Shown piece by piece: positions 32,436-41,464 of a DNA stretch of 53,347 nt. Under the pieces are notes generated by a model. It was given only the letters and a program-made list of their open reading frames with translations. It searched no databases and was not told the origin of the DNA. This stretch comes from an uncultured Tateyamaria sp. (GTDB lineage Bacteria; Pseudomonadota; Alphaproteobacteria; Rhodobacterales; Rhodobacteraceae), in contig NZ_CANNGP010000031.1 in NCBI RefSeq assembly GCF_947504105.1, positions 1 to 53,347 on the forward strand, in the 5' to 3' direction. Numbering within the stretch: the first letter of the stretch is position 1; each line of letters starts with the position of its first letter. Both the position numbers and the translations under genes were made by a program.

Positions 32436-33350
32436 ATGTACGCCCTAGAGACACCCAAATTTAACTCGGGAATGCTCGCGCATTACCTGACGACTGAACT
32501 TGGCAGGATGGGGAAAGCGGCCGGTTTGGCGCTGCTTTTGCTGTCCAAGGTCAACTGGCAGAAAACCAACGAATTTGGGCCAAGAGGCACAATCAATCAC
32601 CTGACCGTGCCGAAGATGGCCGAAGCCCTGGGTTGCTCTGTGAGCACGGTCCACGATCACTTGGCGCGTCTCAGAGAAGCGGGGATCATCGACAGCGTTG
32701 CCGTCTCAGATCGGAAGGGCGCAACCTTGTATTGTCGCCTATGGTTCCAAGGATTTGTGGCTTGGTTGAAAGATCGCATTGATGCCGAAGAGGTTAATAC
32801 CGGGTCCAAGCACCCGGATGGGGGGGGGTCCGAAAAACCGGAGCCAAATCATAACAAACATATTCAAAAGATTATTGATCTTGAGAATTTGAAATCGGTG
32901 AAGTTCACAGACTTGGAAGCGTTGATCAGAAATGCTTCTCCGAAACTCTCCACCGGCCACCAGGCTGACACACAAATGGTTTACGAGAGGTTTAGAAATT
33001 ACAATATCCGCAAAGGCCGTACCAAAATCGGTGTGGCAGCACTGGTAGGTTTCGCCAAGAAGTTCTCTGAATATCGACAAGTTTCCACTGCGCAACCGTC
33101 TCCAAAGCCTCAACAAATAGAACCAGCATCCCCACCACCGGCTGATGAACATCCCGTTAAATCTTTGTTGCGCAGCAGTATTGAGCCAGCCACCTTCAGG
33201 GCTTGGATCGATCAGCTTGTGTTCAAGCGAGACGGCGATGTTCTGTCGGTCGAGGCCCCGTCGCCCTTCATCACAAAGTACGTTTCGCAACACTTCATTG
33301 ACAGCATCACAGACGCAGCAGGGCCGGGGGTCACGGTGCAGCTCAGATAG
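32436..33350 (+). CDS. Winged-helix/DnaA-domain-I-like protein, candidate replication initiator
   Basis: 304 residues from ATG 32436, which has AGGAG nine bases upstream; an in-frame TTG at 32388 is less likely. Residues about 50-95 form a winged helix (LTVPKMAEALGCSVSTVHDHLARLREAGIIDSV). The last 65 residues (LLRSSIEPATFRAWIDQLVF, then LSVEAPSPFITKYVSQHFIDSI) resemble domain I of DnaA, which recruits the replicative helicase. A DNA-binding plus helicase-recruiting arrangement suits a plasmid replication initiator, and no other Rep protein was found in the window. A transcription regulator is the alternative. Confidence 0.6.
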   Translation: MYALETPKFNSGMLAHYLTTELGRMGKAAGLALLLLSKVNWQKTNEFGPRGTINHLTVPKMAEALGCSVSTVHDHLARLREAGIIDSVAVSDRKGATLYCRLWFQGFVAWLKDRIDAEEVNTGSKHPDGGGSEKPEPNHNKHIQKIIDLENLKSVKFTDLEALIRNASPKLSTGHQADTQMVYERFRNYNIRKGRTKIGVAALVGFAKKFSEYRQVSTAQPSPKPQQIEPASPPPADEHPVKSLLRSSIEPATFRAWIDQLVFKRDGDVLSVEAPSPFITKYVSQHFIDSITDAAGPGVTVQLR

Positions 33351-33372
33351 AGTTCCAGATTGACCAGCACTA

Positions 33373-33397
33373 TCTAAAAACATATTGTGTTTTTATG
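33373..33397 (+). promoter_or_regulatory. Shared 25-bp motif, copy 5
   Basis: Begins TCTAAAAACATATTG and ends TTTTTATG. It lies in the gap between the replication-type gene and the DotA/DotL operon, upstream of ATG 33413, so it probably controls that operon. Confidence 0.55.
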
Positions 33398-33412
33398 AAT
33401 GGGGGTGCTCTG

Positions 33413-33586
33413 ATGAGTGACTTAGCCGAACAACAGGTTGGTGCTGCGGTCCTGGCGCTCGCGGGAAATGAACCTGACGCCGATGAGGTCGAAGACGCAT
33501 CTCTAGTTGGCGCTTGGATCTTTCATCAGCTCGTTGCCAGCGCGCCCATAGTGCAAGCCGTGCTTTCTGAAGGAGACGAGCAATGA
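33413..33586 (+). CDS. Small acidic protein, 57 aa
   Basis: The first gene of the DotA/DotL operon. ATG 33413 (MSDLAEQQVGAAVLAL) is preferred to ATG 33395, which lies inside the regulatory motif. It is acidic and helical with no signal peptide, and of unknown function. Its stop overlaps the next start (ATGA). Confidence 0.55.
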   Translation: MSDLAEQQVGAAVLALAGNEPDADEVEDASLVGAWIFHQLVASAPIVQAVLSEGDEQ

Positions 33587-34029
33587 AGTGCAGATCATTC
33601 CTATCCGCAGCGACGATGTTCAGCGTGTTGGCTGCATCAGGTGTTAATGCTCAACATTCTGGTGCTGGTTGCGTCGTTGAACAGGCCGCTGAAGCGGCAT
33701 TGGATCGGCAGATTAGGTCCATTGAAGCAGCGCAAACTGATGTGGCCAGTTTTTTCAGAGGCAACAACAGCTGCATCAATTCCAACTTGCTGAACGTGAT
33801 CGACTTCAGCACCGCTATCCCAGATTTGGCAGGCCTTGTGAGCAGTCTGGGACAAGATGCTGTCAACAACATGTTGAACAACGCTGTTCAGCAAGCCTGC
33901 GAAATCGCGAACGAGCAAATCTCAGGTGTAACCGGGGAACTCAACACAACGCTCAGCGCCTGGGACAGCGGACTAGATGATCAGATCAGAGGCATCATTT
34001 CCGATGGTCAAATTCGGATCGGGCAATGA
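33583..34029 (+). CDS. Secreted protein, 148 aa
   Basis: A signal peptide (MKCRSFLSAATMFSVLAASGVNAQ) is followed by a helical mature part with three cysteines (GAGCVVEQ, NNSCINSN, QQACEIANE). It may be a distant relative of the three larger secreted proteins that follow, but I cannot align it well. It is coupled by ATGA overlaps on both sides. A periplasmic or surface component of the transfer apparatus, like VirB5/TrbJ proteins of other systems, is possible. Confidence 0.65.
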   Translation: MKCRSFLSAATMFSVLAASGVNAQHSGAGCVVEQAAEAALDRQIRSIEAAQTDVASFFRGNNSCINSNLLNVIDFSTAIPDLAGLVSSLGQDAVNNMLNNAVQQACEIANEQISGVTGELNTTLSAWDSGLDDQIRGIISDGQIRIGQ

Positions 34030-34775
34030 GCGATTGGCGGACACCTCTTTGCCTTGCCTTTCTGCTACTGAGCGGCCCAGCTGCTGGGCAACAGCAGTTC
34101 GGGCAAGCGCTGGGCCAGTTGGAGATATCCTTTCAACAAATGATGTCTGGTCTGCGAGTGAAAACGGCGCAGACATCGGCCAGTGGGAACCAAGTTGTCA
34201 CAGCGGCGCTTAAAACTGCTGAAGCTCATGCGTCTGCAATCACTCAGTTCGACGTTCGGGCAGGCCTTAATGAAGCGGTAAGCGCCTATGCTGTCGGGAG
34301 AGACCAGACCAACGCAGCTTGTGGCCCAGTCGAAATGCGCCAAATGGCGCACTCCGCAGCTCAGAGGAATGTGAGCCTGCGGCAAATGCTGGGTCAAGCT
34401 GACACAGCCTTCATGGACGATCACGGTGATGCAGCGTCGGTGCAGGCAACACTTAATCGCCGCCGTTCTGAGTATTACTGCTCGGAAGAGGAGTTTGCTG
34501 CTGGACTGTGCTCGCCGTTCGCAGGCGTTGGATACAACACTGGCCCAGGTGCCGGTGATACAAATGCTTCCGTATGGATGAATGGATCAGCCGCAGGAGC
34601 TGAGGAGATCGCAGTCGGTATCGACTACCTTGATCGTGTCGCTCCGCTCCCAACTGTGGTTCCAAACACGGGCGCTGCGAGTGCCATTTCCCGTCTGATT
34701 GCACATGGCCAAGCAGCTGAACGCAGCATGGCGCGTGAAACGATCAGCGGCTCAATCTTTGAGGGCTTGGAATGA
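34026..34775 (+). CDS. Secreted paralogue family member A, 249 aa
   Basis: A signal peptide ends at GPAAGQQ. The mature protein has the block shared with the next two genes: KTAQTSASGNQVVTAALKTAEAHASAI near 45-70, then TNAACGPVEM near 97. Extra cysteines lie at YYCSEEEFAAGLCSP. The shared block is long and helical. Function unknown; tandem copies just before DotA and DotL suggest envelope parts of the transfer system or mating-pair contacts. Overlaps on both sides are ATGA. Confidence 0.7.
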   Translation: MSDWRTPLCLAFLLLSGPAAGQQQFGQALGQLEISFQQMMSGLRVKTAQTSASGNQVVTAALKTAEAHASAITQFDVRAGLNEAVSAYAVGRDQTNAACGPVEMRQMAHSAAQRNVSLRQMLGQADTAFMDDHGDAASVQATLNRRRSEYYCSEEEFAAGLCSPFAGVGYNTGPGAGDTNASVWMNGSAAGAEEIAVGIDYLDRVAPLPTVVPNTGAASAISRLIAHGQAAERSMARETISGSIFEGLE

Positions 34776-35746
34776 AACGTCTTTCGGTGTCAGCAATTGG
34801 AGTGGTCCTGCTTTTGAGCGGGGCAGGGAGCGCTTTCGCTGCGTCATGTTCAGGGGTGGCGCTAAGGGTCAATCAGCGGACAACGGCGTTGGAACAGGCT
34901 GTCGTCAACTTGATCCGTGCTCATCAGCAAACGATGATCCAAACGGAAACTGTTCAGCGGGCGCGGATCCTATCTGCGCTGGGTGTCGCCACCAAACAAA
35001 CGGCCGTCAGTGGCAACCAGGATGCGACGGTTCGTCTCCGCGCCGAGGAGGCCAACGCTCAAGCGGTGGTTGCCGCACAGAACCGGCAGGCCGTTCTTGA
35101 TGCCCAAGAGCGATATGGCGATGTGGGTTTCAATGCCTGCGCCGTGGTTGAAAGAAGTCAGGCGGTAGCGACGGCGAGGGCGAATGAAGCCGCCCGCATG
35201 GATGATATCCAAGATTTGGTCGTCAATAGACCCAACGTGGCACAGGACGGGCAGGCAACAGAAGACTGGTTCGACCTTATGAAAAGCGGTTCTGGGACAT
35301 CCAGCACCGCTGTTTTTAACGGCGGAACAGAAGCCGAAGTCGCGCAGTATATCGATTGGCTTATGGGACCTCCACAAAGCAATCCGGGTAGCGCAGTAGG
35401 CGGGGTCCAACGTGTTGACCAGCTCCAACGCGATGCCCAGAGGTCTGTTTCCCAATACCTTCTCATGCGCGCGTCGGTGAGCAATTCGCCTGACAGTGTT
35501 GATGCGGCAATCGCGGAGCTATCCGGCACTTGGACGGGTACAGATGGCGGGGCCGAATGGGCTGCGCGTTTGGCGACTGCACCACTGCGGGCAGTTCTGC
35601 TCGATATGAGCCGCGCTGAAGCGGCGAACCTCGTGAGCGAGATCCGTGCACTGGAACACCAGCTCGACCTGGAGCTTGGTCTTGCAGCGTTCTCGATGGC
35701 GAGGTCGACCAAGATGTTTGAGATTTCAGGAAGCGAGGCCCAATGA
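34772..35746 (+). CDS. Secreted paralogue family member B, 324 aa
   Basis: A signal peptide ends at SAFAASC. The shared block reads ATKQTAVSGNQDATVRLRAEEANAQAV (about 74-100), with FNACAVVERSQA near 120. The rest is mainly helical, with a C-terminal coiled region (SEIRALEHQLDLELGLAAF). It is clearly related to members A and C by the Gln-Thr-x-x-Ser-Gly-Asn-Gln and Asn-x-Cys-Ala-Val-Val elements. Periplasmic or surface location is expected. Confidence 0.7.
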   Translation: MKRLSVSAIGVVLLLSGAGSAFAASCSGVALRVNQRTTALEQAVVNLIRAHQQTMIQTETVQRARILSALGVATKQTAVSGNQDATVRLRAEEANAQAVVAAQNRQAVLDAQERYGDVGFNACAVVERSQAVATARANEAARMDDIQDLVVNRPNVAQDGQATEDWFDLMKSGSGTSSTAVFNGGTEAEVAQYIDWLMGPPQSNPGSAVGGVQRVDQLQRDAQRSVSQYLLMRASVSNSPDSVDAAIAELSGTWTGTDGGAEWAARLATAPLRAVLLDMSRAEAANLVSEIRALEHQLDLELGLAAFSMARSTKMFEISGSEAQ

Positions 35747-36759
35747 TGCGCAAGCGCTCTTTCATTTCGAGTATTGCCCTGGCTTTATCGGTGAGTGCAT
35801 CGCCGGTTCTCGCTGGCGGTGGTGCTGTGTGTTCCGTGTTCGATCCAACATGGCAAAACCAACATGGCAGATCGCAGCAAGCTATAATTCAAGCGGTTGA
35901 TACCTATTCTGCTGCGGTCGCGAGGGAAAACGCTCGGACAGCGAGCGCCATCACCTCCGCCATTCGCGTGCTGACAGCGCAGCGGGCATCGACAGACAAT
36001 CAGATCGCGTCAACCGACCTCAAAGCAAACGAAGCCAATGCATCGGCCGTCACGGCCAACATGGCGCGTCTTGCTGTTGCGCGTGCTTATGAAACCTACG
36101 GCGAAGCAGGTCAGCCACCCAACAACTGTGCCGTGGTTGCGAGGCTGTCGGACTTCTCGCAATCAGTCACTGAGGCAAGCGCTGCCGCCAGAGATTTGGT
36201 GACCGATCCGGGGATAGATTTGCGTCCTGGTGGTGCTCCAAATGTTGATGATGTCATTCGTCGCCGTCTTGCGGATGCAAATGACGTCACCTTGAATGTG
36301 AGGAAATCGCTACTGGACCCTTCCGCAAGTGATGATGATGTGCGGGCCTTCATCAACAATCTGACCGGTTTGCCAATTCAAAAATTCTCCTTGGGGGGCG
36401 GGGGCGTAGCTGCATCGGCAGGCACCGGGAGCCAAGCTGCACAGAACTTAATTGCGGCACGCCTCGAAGCCTTCCAATCCCCGGCTTTGGCGTCCCTTTG
36501 GCAAATCCGGTCTATCAGGGCCGGTGGCTCATCATCTGATGTGCATGAGCACTTGGAGTGGATGATGTCGCGGTATGGCGGTGGTCCTGAATATGAAGAG
36601 TGGGCCGCTTCCATGGTCACGAAGTCGGAACCGGGCATTCTGAAAGAGATTTCGCGGATCCGTTCTCTTGCAATGACAGTGCGCCAGCTCCGCGAGGAAT
36701 CAACCGACCGTACCACGGTCATTGTGGGAACTCTGGTTGCAGGGGAAGCCTCACAATGA
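35743..36759 (+). CDS. Secreted paralogue family member C, 338 aa
   Basis: A signal peptide ends at SPVLAGG. The shared block reads LTAQRASTDNQIASTDLKANEANASAV (about 75-101), with PPNNCAVVARLSD near 130. The C-terminus ends in helices (KEISRIRSLAMTVRQLREES). Each cysteine-bearing element matches member B, so a disulfide between the N-terminal Cys (AVCSVFDP) and the CAVV Cys is likely in both. Function unknown. Confidence 0.7.
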   Translation: MMRKRSFISSIALALSVSASPVLAGGGAVCSVFDPTWQNQHGRSQQAIIQAVDTYSAAVARENARTASAITSAIRVLTAQRASTDNQIASTDLKANEANASAVTANMARLAVARAYETYGEAGQPPNNCAVVARLSDFSQSVTEASAAARDLVTDPGIDLRPGGAPNVDDVIRRRLADANDVTLNVRKSLLDPSASDDDVRAFINNLTGLPIQKFSLGGGGVAASAGTGSQAAQNLIAARLEAFQSPALASLWQIRSIRAGGSSSDVHEHLEWMMSRYGGGPEYEEWAASMVTKSEPGILKEISRIRSLAMTVRQLREESTDRTTVIVGTLVAGEASQ

Positions 36760-37091
36760 TGATCAAGTTACCATCTCTGGCGCCCTTCGATCTGGATGCA
36801 GAAGACCTCGGGGAACAATTGGCACCCAGCAGCATGGTTGGCGTGTCCGATGAGATTTATGAAGGTGGCATGGCCGGATGGAAGCAAAACCCGGCAGAAT
36901 TGGGCGCTGGGCTTCAAGCGTTCATCCGCGAGCTGAAGCCTCTGGCGGATGAAACCCCCAAGATTTCCGGGGCTTTGTTTTTGGATCGTTTGCGGGGGTT
37001 CGGCTTCGACTTGAGCGGCGTTGCCATCGCTCCTGAAGCAGCTATCCGCCAGGACGCATCACTGGGTGATGCTTCGGAAGACCATGAGTGA
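36756..37091 (+). CDS. Hypothetical protein, 111 aa
   Basis: A small acidic cytoplasmic protein (MMIKLPSLAPFDLDAEDLGE), with no signal peptide or domain recognised. The ATG overlaps the stop of member C (ATGA), and its own end overlaps the next gene by eight bases, so it is coupled within the operon. Confidence 0.6.
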   Translation: MMIKLPSLAPFDLDAEDLGEQLAPSSMVGVSDEIYEGGMAGWKQNPAELGAGLQAFIRELKPLADETPKISGALFLDRLRGFGFDLSGVAIAPEAAIRQDASLGDASEDHE

Positions 37092-37614
37092 TGCGTCGAC
37101 GCTAGAGGCGGTCGGGCAGGAGACCTCAAGGGTTGTGGGCGAAGGCAGTCAGGCGATCCTATCGGAGGTGTCGTTTGCAAATGTCCTACGCGATTTGGAC
37201 CTCTTGCCAAGCCTCGGTTGGAGGCATCTTGTGTTGAACCTGGTCACAGAAAACGGTCAGGACCGCATCGATACCGGAGCACGCTGGATCTATGCGGAAC
37301 GGCTGACGGGACGTATCGGTTCTAGTGATCCGCAGGAACTGATCCTTGTTGCCTATGGCCATTACACAAAACGCGCTGACACCGCGAATGGCGATCTGAG
37401 CGTTACCCCTTTAATCGATGGTTGCGCAGCTTTGGAGGCCGGTAGCATCCAGTTTCTCAAGGCCGTCCGGTTTCCCAACAACGATGTGGCTGCTCCAATC
37501 TCGATGGAAGATTTCGAGTTGACGTCGAAGCTACGGCACGCCCGCAGCCAACTCGGCAACCCTGTGATTTATCGAAAGCACGGCAAGCAATCTCGGAAGG
37601 AGGCGGCAGCATGA
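37084..37614 (+). CDS. Hypothetical protein, 176 aa
   Basis: A soluble protein beginning MSDASTLEAVGQETSRVV at 37084; the frame is open further upstream but that part duplicates the previous gene's coding region. Its central part (GWRHLVLNLVTENGQDRI, RWIYAERLTGRIG, ELILVAYGHYTK) looks like alternating strands and helices. No family recognised. It overlaps the next gene by four bases. Confidence 0.6.
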   Translation: MSDASTLEAVGQETSRVVGEGSQAILSEVSFANVLRDLDLLPSLGWRHLVLNLVTENGQDRIDTGARWIYAERLTGRIGSSDPQELILVAYGHYTKRADTANGDLSVTPLIDGCAALEAGSIQFLKAVRFPNNDVAAPISMEDFELTSKLRHARSQLGNPVIYRKHGKQSRKEAAA

Positions 37615-39182
37615 CTATTCAGCGTTGGTTCGATCTGACGGGCGAAAGTGCACGTTTAGACCGCAAAATCAGTGAGGCAGGGTCGGCCTATTTGGAGCTG
37701 ACATTTGCCGACTCTGACACCATGGGGAAGTGCTTGAACGAGGACCGTCTGGTCCCTGTCGCTGAGAATGGCTGGGTGAAGCCTGAAGACGGCTTGTCAA
37801 TTCGCCACTATGGCGACTTTCGGGATTTCACGGACATCTCCCGATCACTGGCTGTTGTCTTTGAGGGCGACGTCGTAACCAACACCATTGTGCCGCGTGA
37901 TGAGCTGCGCCAAGGCGAGGTTCTGGAAGGTGTAGACCGTCCGGTTTACGTCCAGAAAGAACACATCGACCACTCAATGCGTTTCTTACCTGATGCGGTT
38001 CGCAACAGGGCGCTGAGCCTGATTGAGCGGGCGCGTGGGAGGCAAAGCGCCAGCCATGAGATTGATGCAGGTGGTGGAGAACTCTTGGAGCTGGCTCGAA
38101 GCGTTTCGTCCAAAGTGGACGGGAAACTATCAACACATTTGGCCAAGCTGGCGGCTGTCCGTCACGATGAGGGCACCATTTCTGAAATCCGCCGTCTGGT
38201 GGGCGACGATAGCGCTTCCGCGCGGGACAGCCTGGATCGGACACTTGGCGCAATCAATGTCGATGAAGCCCGGTTGTTCGCAATCAGAGGGGAAGCGGTC
38301 GCCTTTGGATATGACGCAGAAAGCGTTGAAGAAATCACCGCATCTGAAATCGTCACCAGTCAACCGGATGCTCGCCAGCTGGTGATGTCTCTGGACGCTT
38401 CCCAAGCAGAAGACGCGCCACTGTCTGATGGCTTTCGGCGTGATGTTCATGGATATCGGTTCGAGGTTTCGGCAGACACGACGACCTACGCTGCTCGCGA
38501 ATATCAAGCGCGCCTGACCTCAACGCTCAGCTTTGTGGCGGATACATTCGGGGTGGAACCCTCTGATGTGTTGCCCCCAAATACCCGTATTCGTGTGGTT
38601 CAGGGGTTGGCGAACCAGAGAAACTTAGGTGTCCAACACACTCAAACGAGAACTGGCACCGACAGCACTGGGGAAGAGTTTGTCGATCAGTCGAATGCCA
38701 TCGTCTTTTCGCAAGGCACAATAGGCATTCCGTTGCATGAAATTGTCCATGGACTGTCTCGGCGTTTGGGAGATGACCCCAGCAAATATGATGAGATCAT
38801 CCATGGTTCCGGCCTCGCAGAAGCGATGAACAGCACTCTGTCAGAGGGCAAGTTGCGCGGTGTCGGCTGTATGAACGATGAGGAGTTCACAGCCTATCTG
38901 CGCGATCCTGAAGAGACTTTGGCACGTGTTGTAGAGAATGCCTTGCGATCCCGATGCATAGAACAGCACGGCAGTCTTGACCCACTTGGGGGCCACGCGA
39001 TTGCTGGTCATTGGATGAACTATGCTCCGCTAGACGCGGATGTCATGGATCGAGCCATCCGAGCGGTTCACAGCTTCGGTGTTTCGAGGGGGGTAATGGC
39101 TGACCCCTCTGATGAACCAGACCAAGATGCTCCAGATCCGCTTCGCAGCTCTGCGATCAGCCGCGTCACGAGAGGACGGTAA
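37611..39182 (+). CDS. Zincin-like metalloprotease-domain protein
   Basis: 523 residues. A C-terminal domain has GIPLHEIVHGLSRRLG near 372-387; HEIVH fits the HExxH zinc-binding motif, and GSGLAEAMN about 25 residues later could supply the third ligand. The first 350 residues are of unknown fold and contain helical stretches (FLPDAVRNRALSLIERARG). There is no signal peptide, so a cytoplasmic or exported role is expected. Metallopeptidase domains of this kind occur in polyvalent proteins of conjugative elements and may act in the recipient. It lies just before dotA (two-base gap). Confidence 0.6.
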   Translation: MTIQRWFDLTGESARLDRKISEAGSAYLELTFADSDTMGKCLNEDRLVPVAENGWVKPEDGLSIRHYGDFRDFTDISRSLAVVFEGDVVTNTIVPRDELRQGEVLEGVDRPVYVQKEHIDHSMRFLPDAVRNRALSLIERARGRQSASHEIDAGGGELLELARSVSSKVDGKLSTHLAKLAAVRHDEGTISEIRRLVGDDSASARDSLDRTLGAINVDEARLFAIRGEAVAFGYDAESVEEITASEIVTSQPDARQLVMSLDASQAEDAPLSDGFRRDVHGYRFEVSADTTTYAAREYQARLTSTLSFVADTFGVEPSDVLPPNTRIRVVQGLANQRNLGVQHTQTRTGTDSTGEEFVDQSNAIVFSQGTIGIPLHEIVHGLSRRLGDDPSKYDEIIHGSGLAEAMNSTLSEGKLRGVGCMNDEEFTAYLRDPEETLARVVENALRSRCIEQHGSLDPLGGHAIAGHWMNYAPLDADVMDRAIRAVHSFGVSRGVMADPSDEPDQDAPDPLRSSAISRVTRGR

Positions 39183-39184
39183 CG

Positions 39185-41464
39185 ATGGATCCAGATGATT
39201 TTTCAGACCTGTCAGACCTCTATACAGTGGCCGACAGCGACTATGCGCTTAATGCATTGGAGCGTTTGTTTGGAGGCATCATACCGTACCTGTCCGGGCA
39301 AGATGATGTCTACAACCAGGTCGGGACATTTCTGTCGCCGCTGATCGGTATGCTCAACATGGTCGTGTTGGTTTTGGCTGTGATCGTAGGGGCCTACACT
39401 CTCCTGACAACAATGGCCGAGACCGCTACAGATGGTCAGCTTCTTGGTCGTTCGACCAACACTGTGAACACTTTCTTCCGCGCTGGGCTTGCGGCTCTGG
39501 CTTTTTTGCCAGTGAGCGGCGGGCTTTCTGTGATCCAGCTTTTGGCTTTTGGCGTCGCCATTATGGGAAGTGGTATCGCGAACCAAGGGTGGAACTGGTT
39601 TGCAACGCAGTCCTTGGATGGTGCGTCCTATTCAACCCCGACAGAGGCACTAACCGGTGGTGATTGGCAGCTGCGTGGCAAGATGGGCGAGGCCACATAC
39701 ACCATGGTCCTCGGGCGTCTCTGCGAGCTGCACCTGGACAGACTGTCGGGTACTCTGGACATTCAGGCACAGACAACTCCCCAAGCGGTGCCACGCACTC
39801 TTCAGATCGACGTGATCAATGGCTGGACCGGCAGGTCGGAGGACTATTCTGGGGAAACAAAGATCTTCGAGTGGTTCTATCGAACTGGGGCCGGGGCCAA
39901 CGCAAGCAATGATATATGCGGTTCCGTCAAATACAGCATCAACTACAATGTTCCAAAGCCTGACGCTGATCCCGGCATGTCAACGTCTCTATTTTCCTTC
40001 TCAGAAAACCTCGCGACACTTGCAAAAAACGACGTCTATGACGCTGTTGTTTCTGCAATGGAGAGCACGGTCAGACCTCGTGCGATTGCTTTGGCTGATC
40101 GGATTTATTCTGGCAATCCTGGCGATACCGATGCCTCGCTGCGAAACGATGCGGTTGTTCAGACAGAAATTCGCTCGATTGCGAGCGATGCAGCCGTGCA
40201 GGTTTTCGCTAGTCGCAGTGCCATTTCTTCAGACACGGCGGCTGTCCAGGGCATCCAGAATGAACTGGTGGCGTCGGTCACTCAGAATGGTTGGATCATG
40301 GCTCCAATCTGGCAGCGCGGTCTGGCGTCACTGAATACGACATTGCGCGAGCTTCAGAGTAATTTGGATCTGAGCATCGACGCAGAGCATCGCATTGACA
40401 GAGTCTTTGGCACTGGATTTTGGGGATATTGGACATCGGACAATCAAGTGAGCCAGGCAAGCTTTCAGCCTGTTGAACGTGATTTTGAATACCTTGAAAC
40501 CCACCTGCCGTTCGTTGATCGGCTGTCACAACCAGATGCCGGATCTCAGACCAGTCCGATTGGCACAGATGCTGGTGCGGAGATGGCAAATCAAACCACA
40601 CAGATGGTGTACCGTTTCATGCTCGAAAAGCTTGGACCGGGAGTGAACAATACGTCCAATTTCGAAGATCCGTTCATGGACTACACGGATATGGGCGGAA
40701 ACCTGGTGCTGATTGGCAGTCCTCTTCTCGCTCTTGGAGGCCTCGGGGATGCAGTAGTCGGTGAGCGTGCTGGCATTATCACTGGCCCACTCAAGGCAAT
40801 GGGTTTTTACCTGATTTCTATAGGTGTGGTCTTCATGCTGATCATTCCATCAATCCCGATCCTCTACTTCTTCTCTGGCGTTATGTCGTGGTTTGCGCTG
40901 GTTATTGAGGCGGTCTTTGCCTTGCCACTGGCGCTCCTGATGTGGCTGGTGCCTGCGCGAGAACCTTCGATGATTGGCCCTTGGAACAAAGTCATGGTGA
41001 CCTTGTGTGGCCTGCTGCTGCGCCCAATTTTTATCATTGTTGGACTGATCGCATGTGTTCTCTTGCTTTGGTTGGGGAACCAGATTTTGGGCGTAATTTT
41101 TGGTAACATGCTCTTGGTTATGACCCCCGGATGGGGTGTTCTGGCTGTTGTCATGTTGTTTGGGCTGATTGGCTTGTATGCATACGCCTCGGTCTTGCTC
41201 GCGTTGCATTGCTCATCTCTGATCAACCTCTTTGGTGATGCCGTGATGGGTTGGATTGGTGGCCTGCCTTCGGCGCTGAACCGGGAGACAATTGGCGAAA
41301 ACATGGCATCGGGTGCCAGTGGTCAGGTTAGAACACCTTCGGCTGCTGCCCTTAATCAAGGGATAGTGGCTGGCGGTGCCCAAATCGGTGGTGGGGTTAA
41401 TGCAGGGCGCGCAAAAATCGCCTCCGTTCTCAATCGCCCCCGTCTGACAGGGGGCGGTAACTGA
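39185..41464 (+). CDS. dotA: DotA (TraY) polytopic inner-membrane protein
   Basis: 759 residues with hydrophobic segments near 52-75, 100-140, then a large periplasmic loop (about 150-500) and a cluster of five membrane helices from about 515 to 690, the DotA/TraY topology. FFRAGLAALAFLPVSGGLSVIQLLAFGVAIMGSGIANQGWNWF matches the conserved second block (Pro-x-x-x-Gly-Leu-Ser ... Ala-x-x-x-Trp). DotA is an essential channel-associated protein and TraY is the IncI partner in exclusion. It overlaps dotL by one base. Confidence 0.88.
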   Translation: MDPDDFSDLSDLYTVADSDYALNALERLFGGIIPYLSGQDDVYNQVGTFLSPLIGMLNMVVLVLAVIVGAYTLLTTMAETATDGQLLGRSTNTVNTFFRAGLAALAFLPVSGGLSVIQLLAFGVAIMGSGIANQGWNWFATQSLDGASYSTPTEALTGGDWQLRGKMGEATYTMVLGRLCELHLDRLSGTLDIQAQTTPQAVPRTLQIDVINGWTGRSEDYSGETKIFEWFYRTGAGANASNDICGSVKYSINYNVPKPDADPGMSTSLFSFSENLATLAKNDVYDAVVSAMESTVRPRAIALADRIYSGNPGDTDASLRNDAVVQTEIRSIASDAAVQVFASRSAISSDTAAVQGIQNELVASVTQNGWIMAPIWQRGLASLNTTLRELQSNLDLSIDAEHRIDRVFGTGFWGYWTSDNQVSQASFQPVERDFEYLETHLPFVDRLSQPDAGSQTSPIGTDAGAEMANQTTQMVYRFMLEKLGPGVNNTSNFEDPFMDYTDMGGNLVLIGSPLLALGGLGDAVVGERAGIITGPLKAMGFYLISIGVVFMLIIPSIPILYFFSGVMSWFALVIEAVFALPLALLMWLVPAREPSMIGPWNKVMVTLCGLLLRPIFIIVGLIACVLLLWLGNQILGVIFGNMLLVMTPGWGVLAVVMLFGLIGLYAYASVLLALHCSSLINLFGDAVMGWIGGLPSALNRETIGENMASGASGQVRTPSAAALNQGIVAGGAQIGGGVNAGRAKIASVLNRPRLTGGGN

